The notes beneath the pieces were generated by a model that was not told where the DNA came from, did not search any database, and saw nothing but the letters and a program-made list of their open reading frames with translations. A DNA stretch of 64,000 nucleotides from JADJOY01 sp016713535 [NCBI: Deltaproteobacteria bacterium] (lineage in GTDB: Bacteria; JADJOY01): NCBI GenBank assembly GCA_016713535.1, contig JADJOY010000016.1:1-64000 (forward strand), read 5' to 3'. Position 1 is the first letter of the stretch, and each line of letters begins with the position of its first letter. The position numbers and the translations under genes are program-made. Shown here piece after piece: positions 38,488-50,150 of the stretch.

Positions 38488-38883
38488 CTCGGACCTACCG
38501 CAATGGCTCTCCCGCTCGCTTACTCGTGGCGCAACGTGCCGTTGCCCGGGGGGCTGTTCCAGCCCCCCGCCCCGCCGAGAGCGCGGTCTCGGCGGGGCCC
38601 CACCCCCGAGCCGCTCGCTGCGCTCGCGCGGTGCCGCTGGCACCGGCCGATCTGACCAACCTCGGACCTACCGCAATGGCTCTCCCGCTCGCTTACTCGT
38701 GGCGCAACGTGCCGTTGCCCGGGGGGCTGTTCCAGCCCCCCGCCCCGCCGAGAGCGCGGTTTCGGCGGGGCCCCACCCCCGAGCCGCTCGCTGCGCTCGC
38801 GCGGTGCCGCTGGCACCGGCCGATCTGACCAACCTCGGACCTACCGCAATGGCTCTCCCGCTCGCTTACTCGTGGCGCAACGT
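38488..38883 (+). repeat. 173-bp tandem duplication carrying the 5' end of permease 2
   Basis: Copy 1 (38488-38660) and copy 2 (38661-38833) differ by one base (C versus T at 38589/38762). A third partial copy (38834-38883, 50 bp) runs into the intact gene. Each unit is 50 bp of gene start (ctcggacctaccgcaATG plus codons for MALPLAYSWRNV) and 123 bp of hairpin DNA: CGGGGGGCTG-TTC-CAGCCCCCCG and CCCCGCCGAGA-GCGCGG-TCTCGGCGGGG. Because 173 is not a multiple of 3, the three ATGs are in different frames. The two upstream ATGs make 50-residue decoy ORFs that stop just before the next copy. Confidence 0.9.
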
Positions 38884-40006
38884 CATGGCGCGGAAGAAGT
38901 CCACGCTGGTGGTGATGTTCGGAGTGGCGGCGTCGGTACTGGTGTTCGTGGTGATGGCGGCGACGGCGAGCGGGATCTCGCGGGTCTCGGTGTCGACCGG
39001 AGATCCGCGCAACCTCCTGGTGATGTCGAAGGGCGCACCGTCGGCCGAGGCGTCGAGCCTCTCCCGCGAGGTGGTGAACATCGTGCGCTACTACCCGGGG
39101 ATCGACCGCGATCCCCACGGCGAGCCGCTCGCGAGCCCCGAGCTGATCCTGCAAAGGCCGATCCCGCGCAAGGGCGAGCCACTCGGCTCGATGGTGGGAG
39201 CACGCTACACGCCGATCCGCGGCGTGACGCCCAAGGTCTTCGAGGTCCACACCGGCGCACGCCTGATCGCGGGGAGGTTCCCGCGCGAGCCCGGCGAGGT
39301 CATGATCGGGGCGCTCATGCCCGCCAAGCTCGCGGGAGTCGGGCTCGGCGACGAGCTCGCGTTCGGCCGCCAGCTCCACCGCGTGGTCGGCGTGTTCTCG
39401 GCGGCCGGCCAGGTCTTCGAGGGCGAGGTGTGGGCCGAGCTCGACGACCTCATGAGCGAGAACCACGTGAGCGAGGTGTCGCTGGTGGTCGCGCGCGTCG
39501 CCGAGCCGCGGCGGGTCGCTGAGCTCAGCAAGCAGCTCGAGGACGCGCGCAACATCTCGGTCGACGCCAAGGCCGAGCCCAAGTACTACGAGAACGTCGC
39601 GCGCTCGGCGGTGGGCTTCCGCTTCCTCGGCAACCTGATCGGCACGATCATGGGCCTCGGCGCCGTGTTCGCGGGCGCCAACACGATGTACGCAGCCATG
39701 AGCAAGCGGGTGCGCGAGATGGGGACGCTGCGCGCACTGGGCTTCGGCGCGTGGTCGGTCGCCGCGGCGCTCCTGATCGAGAGCACCCTCGTCGGGATCC
39801 TCGGCGGTGCGCTCGGCATCGCGGCTTCGTTCGCGTTCGACGGCTACGGCATGGACCTCTTCGAGCTCTCGTTCCGCCTCGACGTGACGCGCTCGGCGGT
39901 GGCCGGCGGCGCGGCGCTCGCGCTCGCGTCGGGCATCCTGGGCGGCCTCCTCCCCGCGCGGGCCGCCGCACGGCTCGAGATCGTCGACGCGCTCCGGCAC
40001 GTGTGA
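38849..40006 (+). CDS. FtsX/MacB-family ABC permease 2
   Basis: The 385-residue protein begins MALPLAYSWRNVMARKKSTL, then an N-terminal span (VVMFGVAASVLVFVVMAATA), a periplasmic domain (about 45-260) and three spans with AMSKRVREMGTLRALGFGAWSV. It is the second subunit of the exporter encoded just upstream. The start lies in the third copy of the tandem repeat, with no obvious ribosome binding site. The 549-nt gap from permease 1 is entirely repeat DNA and contrasts with the GTGA overlaps of the other operon genes, so expression of this subunit may be impaired or decoupled. Confidence 0.87.
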   Translation: MALPLAYSWRNVMARKKSTLVVMFGVAASVLVFVVMAATASGISRVSVSTGDPRNLLVMSKGAPSAEASSLSREVVNIVRYYPGIDRDPHGEPLASPELILQRPIPRKGEPLGSMVGARYTPIRGVTPKVFEVHTGARLIAGRFPREPGEVMIGALMPAKLAGVGLGDELAFGRQLHRVVGVFSAAGQVFEGEVWAELDDLMSENHVSEVSLVVARVAEPRRVAELSKQLEDARNISVDAKAEPKYYENVARSAVGFRFLGNLIGTIMGLGAVFAGANTMYAAMSKRVREMGTLRALGFGAWSVAAALLIESTLVGILGGALGIAASFAFDGYGMDLFELSFRLDVTRSAVAGGAALALASGILGGLLPARAAARLEIVDALRHV

Positions 40007-40216
40007 TCGCGGGGGGCTGTTCCCGCTCCCCGCCCGCCGGAGGGCGCTGCGCCTGCCGCGCCGGCGATCCGCGAGAGCGCCTCCCCGACGGTTCCGTCGG
40101 TCACGGCATGAGCCATCCCCAAGCCACTCGCTTCGCTCGCGGCGTCGCGCTGACGGGCCATGGGACGAGTCGGATCGTGGCGAGAGCCGGCCGAGTGCCG
40201 ATGCGCTCGAGCACGT
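40007..40216. repeat. Repeat-rich gap after permease 2
   Basis: CGGGGGGCTGTTCCCGCTCCCCG begins right at the permease stop (a relative of the tandem-repeat hairpin). GCTCGCGG-like CTCGCTTCGCTCG palindromes lie near 40128-40140. The segment 40150-40216, read on the minus strand, matches 41216-41290 at most positions (shared core TCGGCCGGCTC ... CGCCACGA ... GACTCGTC). No coding function seen. Confidence 0.5.
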
Positions 40217-41011
40217 GAGCGTTGCGGGGCCTTCGATCCGTCGCCGTCGCCGACCTCTTCGTCGACCGCCCGGAGCCATTCCTGCCATCCTTCCGCCGCC
40301 CACCCGCTCACACCGAGGCCGCACGGGCTGTCGAGCTGGATCGGCGCGGGCGCCTACTACCACTTCCCCGACTACCTCCTCGACATCGACGCGGTGGTGC
40401 GAGAGCTGGCCCCTCACGAGCGTGTGGTGCTGGTCGGCCACTCCATGGGCGGCATGGCGAGCGGGCTCTTCGCGGGCACGTTCCCCGAGCGAGTGCGCGG
40501 CTACGTGAGCGTCGAGGGCCTCGGTCCGGGCGCGATGCGCTTCGACGATGCCCCCGACCACTTCGCCGAGTGGATCCGCACCAACCGTGAGCAGCTCGCC
40601 AAGCAGCCGCGCCCGTACGCGACGGTCGCCGAAGCCGCCACGCAGCTCCGCTACGCCAACCCGCGGCTCGCCGAGGCCCGCTCGATCGCGCTCGCCACCC
40701 ACGGCACCGAGCGCGGCGCCGACGGGCTCTATCGCTGGCGCTTCGACCCGCTCCACAAGAGCCGCACGCCGCAGCCCTTCTACGTCGACCAGGCGCGCGC
40801 GTTCTGGCGTCGCATCACGGCGCCGGTGCTGGTGGTGATCGGCAAGGCGAGCTGGGTGCTCGACGTGGTCCCCGACTGGCGCGAGCGCGTCGCCGCGATC
40901 GCGGACACGCGCGTGGTCGAGATCGAGGACGCAGGCCACATGATCCACCACGAGCGCCCCGACGAGCTCGCCACCGCGATCGAGGAGTTCCTCGCGACGC
41001 TGCCCGGTTGA
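40160..41011 (+). pseudogene. Alpha/beta hydrolase lacking its normal N-terminus
   Basis: From about 40322 the frame reads HGLSSWIGAGAYYHFPDYLL, then ERVVLVGHSMGGMASGLFAG (nucleophile Ser elbow), VLVVIGKASWVLD and EIEDAGHMIHHERPDELA (catalytic His), a good hydrolase core and C-terminus. Upstream, where the HG oxyanion loop and first strands should be, all frames give Arg/Ser/Pro-rich noise. About 50-60 residues are missing, and no in-frame start with a binding site is seen. The fragment lies between inverted copies of a dispersed repeat. A 5' truncation or replacement is likely. Confidence 0.7.
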
Positions 41012-41554
41012 CGCCGATCGCCCGGAGCGCGCCCGATGTGCGAACACCGTCGGTGCCGGGGACCGTGACCAGGCCCACCGAGATCGGGGCGATCTGCGGT
41101 GTCACGGCGCTGCATCTCGGCGAGCGCGACACGCCCCCGTTCGGGTCGAGCCGCCACCTCATGGCCTGGAGCGCGCCCACTTCGTCGGGCGCGAGCGATC
41201 GACCGGATTTGCGCGGGGCACTGGAACGTGGTCGAACGCATGGCCATTCGGCCGGCTCGCGCCACGAGCGGACTCGTCACTCGGCGCGTCGCAGCGAGCC
41301 GGTGAAGAAATCGAGCGAGAGCGAAGCGCCGCGGGGGGACGGAGCCCCCCGCGCTACGGAAACTATCGTTGTGACGTTGATTCCATCGCCCGCCGCCTGG
41401 CCGACGCAGCTTCCGGGAGCGAGTGACTCGGGGGTGGGACCCGCGTGCCGGCCCGCGCCAGCGGCGCGCGCCGCTTTCGCGGCGGCCTTTGGGGTGGGGC
41501 CCCGTCCGGATTCACTTCGGACGGGACGGGGTCTTGACGAAGACCCCGAGAAAC
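41012..41554. repeat. Repeat-filled 543-bp gap with hairpins
   Basis: Holds GCGCCC-ACTTCGTC-GGGCGC (41173-41192, loop family), the inverted partner of 40150-40216 (41216-41290), GCGGGGGG-ACGGAG-CCCCCCGC (41331-41352, sister of 19004-19023), CCCGTCCG-N9-CGGACGGG (41501-41525) and CGGGGTCTT-GACG-AAGACCCCG (41527-41548). The last is 7 nt past the isomerase stop and may terminate it, though it has no U-tract. No gene found. Confidence 0.6.
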
Positions 41555-42142
41555 TCACCCGCGAAGCGCCTCCTCGACGAAGTCGAGGCGATCGTTTCCC
41601 CAGAACATCTCGCTGTCGTCGACGAAGAAGGTCGGCGCGCCGAAGGCCCCGCGCTCCACGGCCTCGTTGGTGTTGGCGGTCAGCTCGTCCTTCACGTCCT
41701 GGCGCTCGATCGCTGCGAGGAACGCGGCCGGATCGAGCCCGGCGCGCTCGGCGATCAAGCCGAGCCCGTCACTCGAGCTCACGTCGATCCCGTCCGCCCA
41801 GATCGCGTGGAAGCACGCGTTGCGGAACACACGCTCGCGGTCCTCGCGACCCGCGACCACCGCGCCTCGCATCGCCTTGAGCGAGTTGAACGGAAACACC
41901 GACGGCATCTGGATCGTGACGCCGTAGCGGCGCGCCCAGCGCCCGAGGTCGCCGAACATGTAGGCGCCCTTGGCGGGCACGTTCGCGGGGGGCGCGTTGC
42001 CGGTCGCCTTCATCACACCGCCCAGGAAAAAGGGCCGGGCCACGAGCTGGCAGCCGGAGCGCGTCACGATGCCGGGAATCTGGGCGTTCGCGAGGTACGT
42101 GAACGGGCTCACGAAGTCGTAGAAGAATTCGAGCTTGGCCAA
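41555..42142 (-). CDS. DsbA-fold 2-hydroxychromene-2-carboxylate isomerase family protein
   Basis: The 195-residue protein has the glutathione-dependent HCCA isomerase/kappa GST pattern: EFFYDFVSPFTYLANAQIPG (Ser in place of the DsbA Cys pair), a helical insert, LFNP-like PSVFPFNSLKAMRGAVVAG, and AVERGAFGAPTFFVDDSEMFWGNDRLDFVEEAL. The family isomerises aromatic breakdown intermediates or conjugates thiols; the actual substrate is unknown. Start is TTG 42142, chosen because GAGGAAG lies 4 nt upstream and the domain begins at residue 4. Confidence 0.87.
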   Translation of the reverse strand: MAKLEFFYDFVSPFTYLANAQIPGIVTRSGCQLVARPFFLGGVMKATGNAPPANVPAKGAYMFGDLGRWARRYGVTIQMPSVFPFNSLKAMRGAVVAGREDRERVFRNACFHAIWADGIDVSSSDGLGLIAERAGLDPAAFLAAIERQDVKDELTANTNEAVERGAFGAPTFFVDDSEMFWGNDRLDFVEEALRG

Positions 42143-42455
42143 CGCTTCCTCTCTTGCCTGGCGCGGTCCCCGCGCCGGATCTCGTCCGTCGAATGCGGCG
42201 GAGTGTAGCCGACGGGCTCACTTCTCCCGCGCCCCGGCGCGCCTTCTCGGTGGACCGGATCGAGGCACGGTCGCGGCCGGCAACGCATGGCCTCCCACCG
42301 ATCTCGCGAACAAGTCGCGCTCGTCCTACGCGGAAACGCGGAGCGCCGTGAATACGCACTCGTGACCGTCGGAACGGGTGGTGCGCGCACGCGCGCGGTG
42401 CTCGCGCGCGCTCTCGCCACGTCGCTAAGGAGCCGCGAAACCTCCGCGTTTCCGC
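42143..42455. other. Gap without a recognisable gene
   Basis: Both strands lack an ORF with family motifs or a good ribosome binding site. It contains a CGCGCGCGG-TGCT-CGCGCGCG-type palindrome near 42383-42410. It presumably carries the promoter of the leftward isomerase gene. Confidence 0.4.
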
Positions 42456-42484
42456 TTGACGCGCGCACGCGATGCTCCTAATTT
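42456..42484 (+). promoter_or_regulatory. Strong sigma-70 promoter for the HU-like gene
   Basis: TTGACG (42456-42461), a spacer of exactly 17 nt and TAATTT (42479-42484). Transcription would begin near 42491, giving a leader of about 77 nt. The match is the best consensus promoter in the window and fits a highly expressed nucleoid protein. Confidence 0.65.
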
Positions 42485-42567
42485 CAGGCCTATTCCACGT
42501 CTTCCTTCGGCCGCATGGGGCGGTTCGAGTCCTACGAGACGACACGCATCACAGAGGAGAGTCACGA

Positions 42568-42909
42568 ATGGCGACCAAGAAGGCAGCGAAGAAGCCCGCC
42601 ACGGCGAAGCCGCCCACCAAGTCCGAGGTGTACGCAGCGATCGCGGAGAAGACCGGGCTCGCGAAGAAGCAGGTGGCGGGAGTCTTCGAGGCACTCGCGG
42701 GCGTCGCGGCGGCCAATCTGGGCAAGAAGGGATCGGGCGTGTTCGTCGTGCCGCCGGGTCTCCTCAAGCTCACGGTGAAGAACATTCCGGCCAAGCCGGC
42801 CGGGAAGCGCATGGACCCGTTCACCAAGACCGAGAAGCTGTTCCCCGCGAAGCCGGCCAGCAAGCGCGTTCGCGCCCGTCCGATGAAGTCGCTGAAGGAC
42901 ATGGTCTGA
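42568..42909 (+). CDS. HU/IHF-like DNA-binding protein with basic tails
   Basis: The 113-residue basic protein begins with a Lys/Ala/Pro tail (ATKKAAKKPATAKPPTKSEV), then an HU-like dimerisation helix pair (VYAAIAEKTGLAKKQVAGVF, EALAGVAAANL), a beta hairpin region (GSGVFVVPPGLLKLTVKN) and a long basic C-terminus (PASKRVRARPMKSLKDMV). It is probably an abundant chromatin protein. GAGGAGA precedes ATG 42568; the longer frame from 42472 lacks a binding site and would place the promoter inside the gene. Confidence 0.85.
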   Translation: MATKKAAKKPATAKPPTKSEVYAAIAEKTGLAKKQVAGVFEALAGVAAANLGKKGSGVFVVPPGLLKLTVKNIPAKPAGKRMDPFTKTEKLFPAKPASKRVRARPMKSLKDMV

Positions 42910-42948
42910 TCGACCACGCTTTTCCAGCGCTCGTCCGCCCCGACCCAC

Positions 42949-42992
42949 GGCCTGGAAACCTCGGCCGCGAGAAGTGCCGCGGTTTCCAGGCC
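42949..42992 (+). terminator. Long hairpin downstream of the HU-like gene
   Basis: GGCCTGGAAACC (42949-42960) pairs perfectly with GGTTTCCAGGCC (42981-42992), and inner CGGC/GCCG pairing extends the stem to about 18 bp with one mismatch. There is no U-tract, so it may act as a 3' stabiliser or work with a factor. It lies 40 nt after the stop codon. Confidence 0.55.
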
Positions 42993-43206
42993 CGGTAGCG
43001 GACGCCCGACCCACCGGCACCCCCGCTACGGAGGTCGGGGCCTCGAGCGGCCCCAGCGTGCGGCGCAACGCCGCGCGTGACCGTCCCCCGAAGACTCGCG
43101 AGTATTCCGAGGCACGCAGGCAGTTCCCGACCGTGGCGTGCGCTCGCGCGCGCCACGGCGTCTGGGCCTGGCGTGGGGTGCCGCGCGCGACGGCGCGGCT
43201 AGCCGC

Positions 43207-44163
43207 TCAGCTACACGACGACTGCAGGTCGGCGCAGTCGTGGCCGTCGAGATAGGCGCCCGAGCGGAAGTCCGTGTCGAGGATCGTCGCGGCGTCCTGG
43301 CCACACACGCTGCGCGTGAGCAGGCGGCTGGTCGCGGTGGTGTCGCCCCCGAGCCACCGATCGAACCACGCGTGCGTGTACCAGTGGATGAGATCGTGCT
43401 TGTCGGGCGTCCAACCCGAGCCGAACCAGCTGTGGGTGGAGCCGGCGAACACCACTTGCATGCTCTCGGTGTGATTGGCGCGCCACCACGAGAACGCGGT
43501 CTTCTTCGCCTCGGGATCGGTGGGGACGCAGTCGTCCGAGGCCTGCCCCATCGCCGGTACCCGCGGTGTGCGGTACTCGGTGCCGGTGAACGCGCAGGTC
43601 GGCGAGCCTCCGTCGCCGGTCTCGCGGACCGCGAGGTTGTCCCACGCCACCACCGCCTTCACGCGTGAGTCGAGATCCTGGGTCTTGGCGAGCGACCGCG
43701 CGCCGAGGGACCAGCCCGCGATCCCGATGCGCGCGATGTCGGTGTCGGCACGGTACGGGTTGTCCGCCGAGCCCAAGAAGTCGAGCACGCCGCGCAGCGC
43801 GAGGTCGTACGAGTCGGGGCTGCCGCCGTTCGAGGGCTTCACCTCGATCGCCACGTAGCCCGCGCCGGCGAGACGCTGCGCCGCCCAGTCGACCGAGTCG
43901 GTGTCCGAGAGGCCCGCGGGCAGGATCCCGATCGCGGGATAAGGATGCGCCGGGTAGGCGGTGGGATCGGGCGCGTAGATCCGCGCCGAGAGCGGGAGCC
44001 CGGAGCCGAGCTCCGCGACCGTGACGTCCTGGAAGCGGATCGTGCCCTTCGAGGGGTCACACGCCTCGGGAGTCGTGGGCGGACACTCCGCGCCCATCGT
44101 CGCCAGGGCACAGAGCCCCAAGCCCACCAGCCTCCGCACTGCGCGTCCTGCGCTCGCTCGCAT
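43207..44163 (-). CDS. Exported alpha/beta hydrolase (dienelactone hydrolase/PET-hydrolase-like fold)
   Basis: The 318-residue protein has a signal sequence (VRRLVGLGLCALATMGAEC, possible lipobox-like end) and a mature hydrolase: YPAIGILPAGLSDTDSVDW, IGIAGWSLGARSLAK (nucleophile Ser in GWSLG), VKAVVAWDN and VVFAGSTHSWFGSG (candidate catalytic His). Several Cys near the end (SVCGQDAATIL, HDCADLQSSC) may form disulfides. The natural ester is unknown. ATG 44163 has GGAGG 8 nt upstream, better than the start at 44187. Confidence 0.8.
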   Translation of the reverse strand: MRASAGRAVRRLVGLGLCALATMGAECPPTTPEACDPSKGTIRFQDVTVAELGSGLPLSARIYAPDPTAYPAHPYPAIGILPAGLSDTDSVDWAAQRLAGAGYVAIEVKPSNGGSPDSYDLALRGVLDFLGSADNPYRADTDIARIGIAGWSLGARSLAKTQDLDSRVKAVVAWDNLAVRETGDGGSPTCAFTGTEYRTPRVPAMGQASDDCVPTDPEAKKTAFSWWRANHTESMQVVFAGSTHSWFGSGWTPDKHDLIHWYTHAWFDRWLGGDTTATSRLLTRSVCGQDAATILDTDFRSGAYLDGHDCADLQSSCS

Positions 44164-44311
44164 CGCCCGGTCCTCCGTGACCGCCAATCCGGTCGTGACG
44201 TTGCAAGACGAACGCCGGCGAAGAGCGGGGCGAACGATACAGCTTCATGCGCTTTGATTGAAGAAAATTCTTCCCGCGCGGCGGTGCGAGACGGTTTCCT
44301 GACGGCGCTCG

Positions 44312-46263
44312 TCAGGACTCGGCCAACACGAGCCGGTCGAGCCGCAAGAGCTCGCCGACCGACCACGCCTGAAACGGACAGCCACGTGGAGTGTGCGGCG
44401 CCTCTGCGTCGGCGATCTCCGAGACGTGCCCGAGCCCCGCGTCGTCGAGGTGTCGAAGCAACGGATCGTAGAATCGTGCGCGCGCCTGACGCTTCGCCTC
44501 GAGGGTGCCGCCGTTGACGCGGACCCACGCCTCCACGAACGCCCCGGCGAGCCAGGGCCAGACGGTCCCCTGGTGATAAGCGCCGTCGCGCTCGCGCACC
44601 CCGCCCTCGTAGCGCGGTGCGTAGCCGCGCTCGGAGGACGCGAGCGAGCGAGGTCCGAGCGGAGTCCATAGCCGCGCCTCGACGGTCTCGACGACGCGCC
44701 GTGCGCGCTCGCCATCGATCACCGCGCGCGGAAGCCCACCGACGGCGAAGAGCTGGTTGGGGCGGATCGATGCGTCGTTCACGCCGGGGTGGTGGTCGGC
44801 GTCGAGCACGTCGAACAGGCACTGCCGGTCCTCGTTCCAGAACCGCGCCGCGAACGTGCGCTCGCCGCGCTCGAGCACCTCTCGCCAGCGCGGCTCGAGG
44901 CGAGCTCCGATCGCGACCGCGTTGAGCCAGAGCGCCTCGACCTCGACCGGCTTTCCCGTGCGCGGCGTCACCACCCACTCGCCGACCTTCGCGTCCATCC
45001 AGGTGAGCTGGACACCGGGCTCGCCGCACATCACGAGCCCGTCCGAGTCGAGCCGGATGCCGTAGCGGGTACCGCGGGCGTAGCCGTCGAGGATCGCACG
45101 CACCGCCGCGATCAGGCGCAGCCGATCGCCCTCGGCCAGGGCGAAACGGCCCGTCGCCGCTGCGTCGAGGAGCTCGCCCACGGCGATCACGTACCAGAGC
45201 GAGGCGTCGACGGCGTTGTACTCGGGCCTGTCGCCGCGATCGGGGAAGCGGTTGGGGAGCATCCCGTCCGACACGGCGCCCGACCACTCGGTGAGGATCT
45301 GGCGGGCATCGTCGAAGCGCTCGGTTGCGAGACACAGGCCCCGCACCGCGATGAACGTGTCCCGCCCCCAGTCGCCGAACCATGGGTAGCCCGCCACGAT
45401 CGAAAGCCCACGCCCACGCTTCACGATGTACGAACCCGCGGCGCGCGCGAGCCGCGACGGATGGGCGGCACGCTCGGTGAACGCCGCCACCCGCGCGTTC
45501 CACACCAGGGTGTCGACGTTTGCGCCCGCCGCTCCGATGGCCGCCGCCTCGGGGACGTCGGCCGCGAGCACGAGGAGCGCCTCGCCACGGGCGAGCTCGA
45601 AGCGGAACTCCCCGGGCGACGCGAGGTCCTCGAGGCAGTCGAGCACGCGATCGCGCTCCGCCGTGTAGAGGAACTGGCGATACCAGAGCGGCGCCTCCAG
45701 GTAGGAGCCGCTCGCGGTCGCGACCACGCCCGGTACGTCGAGGTACGGCTGCCAGCGGATCCACCCGAGCTCGTGCTGCGCCGTGAAGTCGAACACGGGG
45801 TTCTCGCGCTGCAGCGCGTGCGGGTCGCGGCCGGAGAGCAGCGGACGCACCGTGAGGCGCACCGGCTGGGCCCGGTTCTCGTGGCGCCACGACAAGTAGA
45901 CGGCGGGCGCGCCGCGCGGCACCACCAGCTCGTGGATGATCAACGAACCGTCCGGGAGCCGGAACGTCCAGCGCGGCCACGGCTCGGCCTCGAAGCTCGC
46001 GAGCCGATCGAGGCCACGCGGGTGGATCACGTCCGGCGCGTAGCGCTGCGTCGAGAGCGGCACCGCGCCGAAGCCGCCGGGAGCGGTGGACTCGGCCCAC
46101 ACCTCGAGGCCATTGACGAGCACGAAGCGGCCCGCGGGCGGTGTCGTGGCCGCGAGCAGCAGCGCATGGTAGCGACGGGTACGCACTCCACCCACGGTGC
46201 CCGAGGCAAAGCCACCCAGCCCGTCCGCCTCGAGCCACTCGGCGTCGGCGTCGTACGCCACGG

Positions 46264-46267
<4 letters not shown>
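44312..46267 (-). CDS. Amylo-alpha-1,6-glucosidase / glycogen debranching enzyme type (GH13-independent GDE)
   Basis: The 651-residue protein has the N-terminal GDE domain ([20 protein letters not shown], then [12 protein letters not shown]) and the C-terminal (alpha/alpha)6 glucosidase domain: [43 protein letters not shown] and [20 protein letters not shown]. It removes alpha-1,6-linked glucose from glycogen-like or related glucans. ATG 46267 overlaps the upstream glycosidase stop (ATGA), so the two are translated together. There is no glycogen synthase nearby. Confidence 0.9.
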
Positions 46268-49039
<2,772 letters not shown>

Positions 49040-49079
49040 CGGGAACCTCCTCGTTCGACTCGTGAGAGCCGCAGCGCGC

Positions 49080-50150
49080 TCAGCGCGCGGTCACCAGCTC
49101 GAGCGCATGCCCGTCGGGATCGCGGAGCATCATGCCCGCGCCGAAGCCGAACGGACCCTCGCCGAGCTGCACCAGGCCGGGCGAGATGAAGGGCGTATCG
49201 CCGGCCAGCAGCTCACGCTCCGCCGCGACACCATCGGCGACCGCCAGCCGGATCCGCCAGCGGACCAGGTCGTTGGACTTCGCGTCGAGCGGGTACGGCC
49301 GCCCGTCGCTCGGCGAGAGGTACTGGAGCAGCTCGATCGACGGGCCGCGCGCCGCGTGCAGCGACGTGATCCGGAGTCGCGCGCCGAACACGTTGTTCAG
49401 GTGCTCCTGCTCGGCGCCGAGGTTCTCGCTCGCGCCGCCCACCTCGAGCCCGAGGCGGTCGCGATAGAAACGCAGGCTCGCCTCGGTGCTGCCGACCACG
49501 ATCGCGGTGTGGTCGATGCCGAGGAACAGCCGATCGCTGACACGGTGCCAGCGTGGACTCCCTTTCCCCGGCGGGAACGCGAGGATCTCGAGCGGATGCC
49601 CATCGGGGTCCTCGAAGTAGAAGGCTCGAATGCCGCCGGCGTTCGGATTCCAGTCGGGTAGTCGCTGTGGAGCCGTGGACGCGTGCGTCACGCCGTGCTC
49701 CACGAGGCGCGCGTACGCCGCGTCCATGTCCGAAACGATGATCGCGATGTGCTGGAACCAGTGATCGTTGCTCCGCGAGTCGACGGGAATCGGACGCCCC
49801 CGCGGGGCGAGGAATTCGGTGAGCTCGATGTGCTCCTCGCCGAGCCGCATCCGTACCACGCGAGCGCGGGCGCCGAAGACTCCATGGAGGTGTTCGAACG
49901 CGTCTCCGGCGAGCTCGACCTCGGACACCTTCTCGAAGGTGAGGACCTCCGCGAAGAAGGCCGCCGCGCGGTCGGCGTCCGACACCGTGAGACCGATCGG
50001 GCCGATCTCGGTGACCAGGGGCTCGGCGGCGGACGTGAGCCCGGCGAGCACTACGACCAGCGCCGCGAGCGCGAGGCTCCGGAGGGCGAGACGGCGCCTC
50101 GCCACCGGCCCCCCGGAGGCGCTCTCTCCAGGTCGGCCCGGCATGCTCAT
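49080..50150 (-). CDS. Exported protein with two VOC (glyoxalase/dioxygenase) domains
   Basis: The 356-residue protein has a signal peptide ([20 protein letters not shown]) and two vicinal-oxygen-chelate domains (about 45-190 and 205-355), each with a metal-binding pattern: [53 protein letters not shown]; then [18 protein letters not shown] and [12 protein letters not shown]. Export is unusual for this family. Its ATG overlaps the GMC oxidoreductase stop, so the two probably act together. Confidence 0.85.
   Translation of the reverse strand: MSMPGRPGESASGGPVARRRLALRSLALAALVVVLAGLTSAAEPLVTEIGPIGLTVSDADRAAAFFAEVLTFEKVSEVELAGDAFEHLHGVFGARARVVRMRLGEEHIELTEFLAPRGRPIPVDSRSNDHWFQHIAIIVSDMDAAYARLVEHGVTHASTAPQRLPDWNPNAGGIRAFYFEDPDGHPLEILAFPPGKGSPRWHRVSDRLFLGIDHTAIVVGSTEASLRFYRDRLGLEVGGASENLGAEQEHLNNVFGARLRITSLHAARGPSIELLQYLSPSDGRPYPLDAKSNDLVRWRIRLAVADGVAAERELLAGDTPFISPGLVQLGEGPFGFGAGMMLRDPDGHALELVTAR

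Noticed and set aside
38503-38828. Two 50-residue ORFs beginning MALPLAYSWRNV
   Set aside because: They are decoy copies of the permease start created by the tandem repeat; the remainder is translated hairpin DNA.
38488-38883. CRISPR-like repeated array
   Set aside because: The repeat is 173 bp with no variable spacers and includes coding sequence; it is a tandem duplication.
41461-41500. Possible small gene in the 41-kb gap
   Set aside because: All frames are low-complexity Ala/Arg/Gly translations of repeats, with no credible start.
44260-44273. GAAGAA-AA-TTCTTC dyad upstream of the exported hydrolase
   Set aside because: A short A/T palindrome with poor promoter context; too weak to call an operator.
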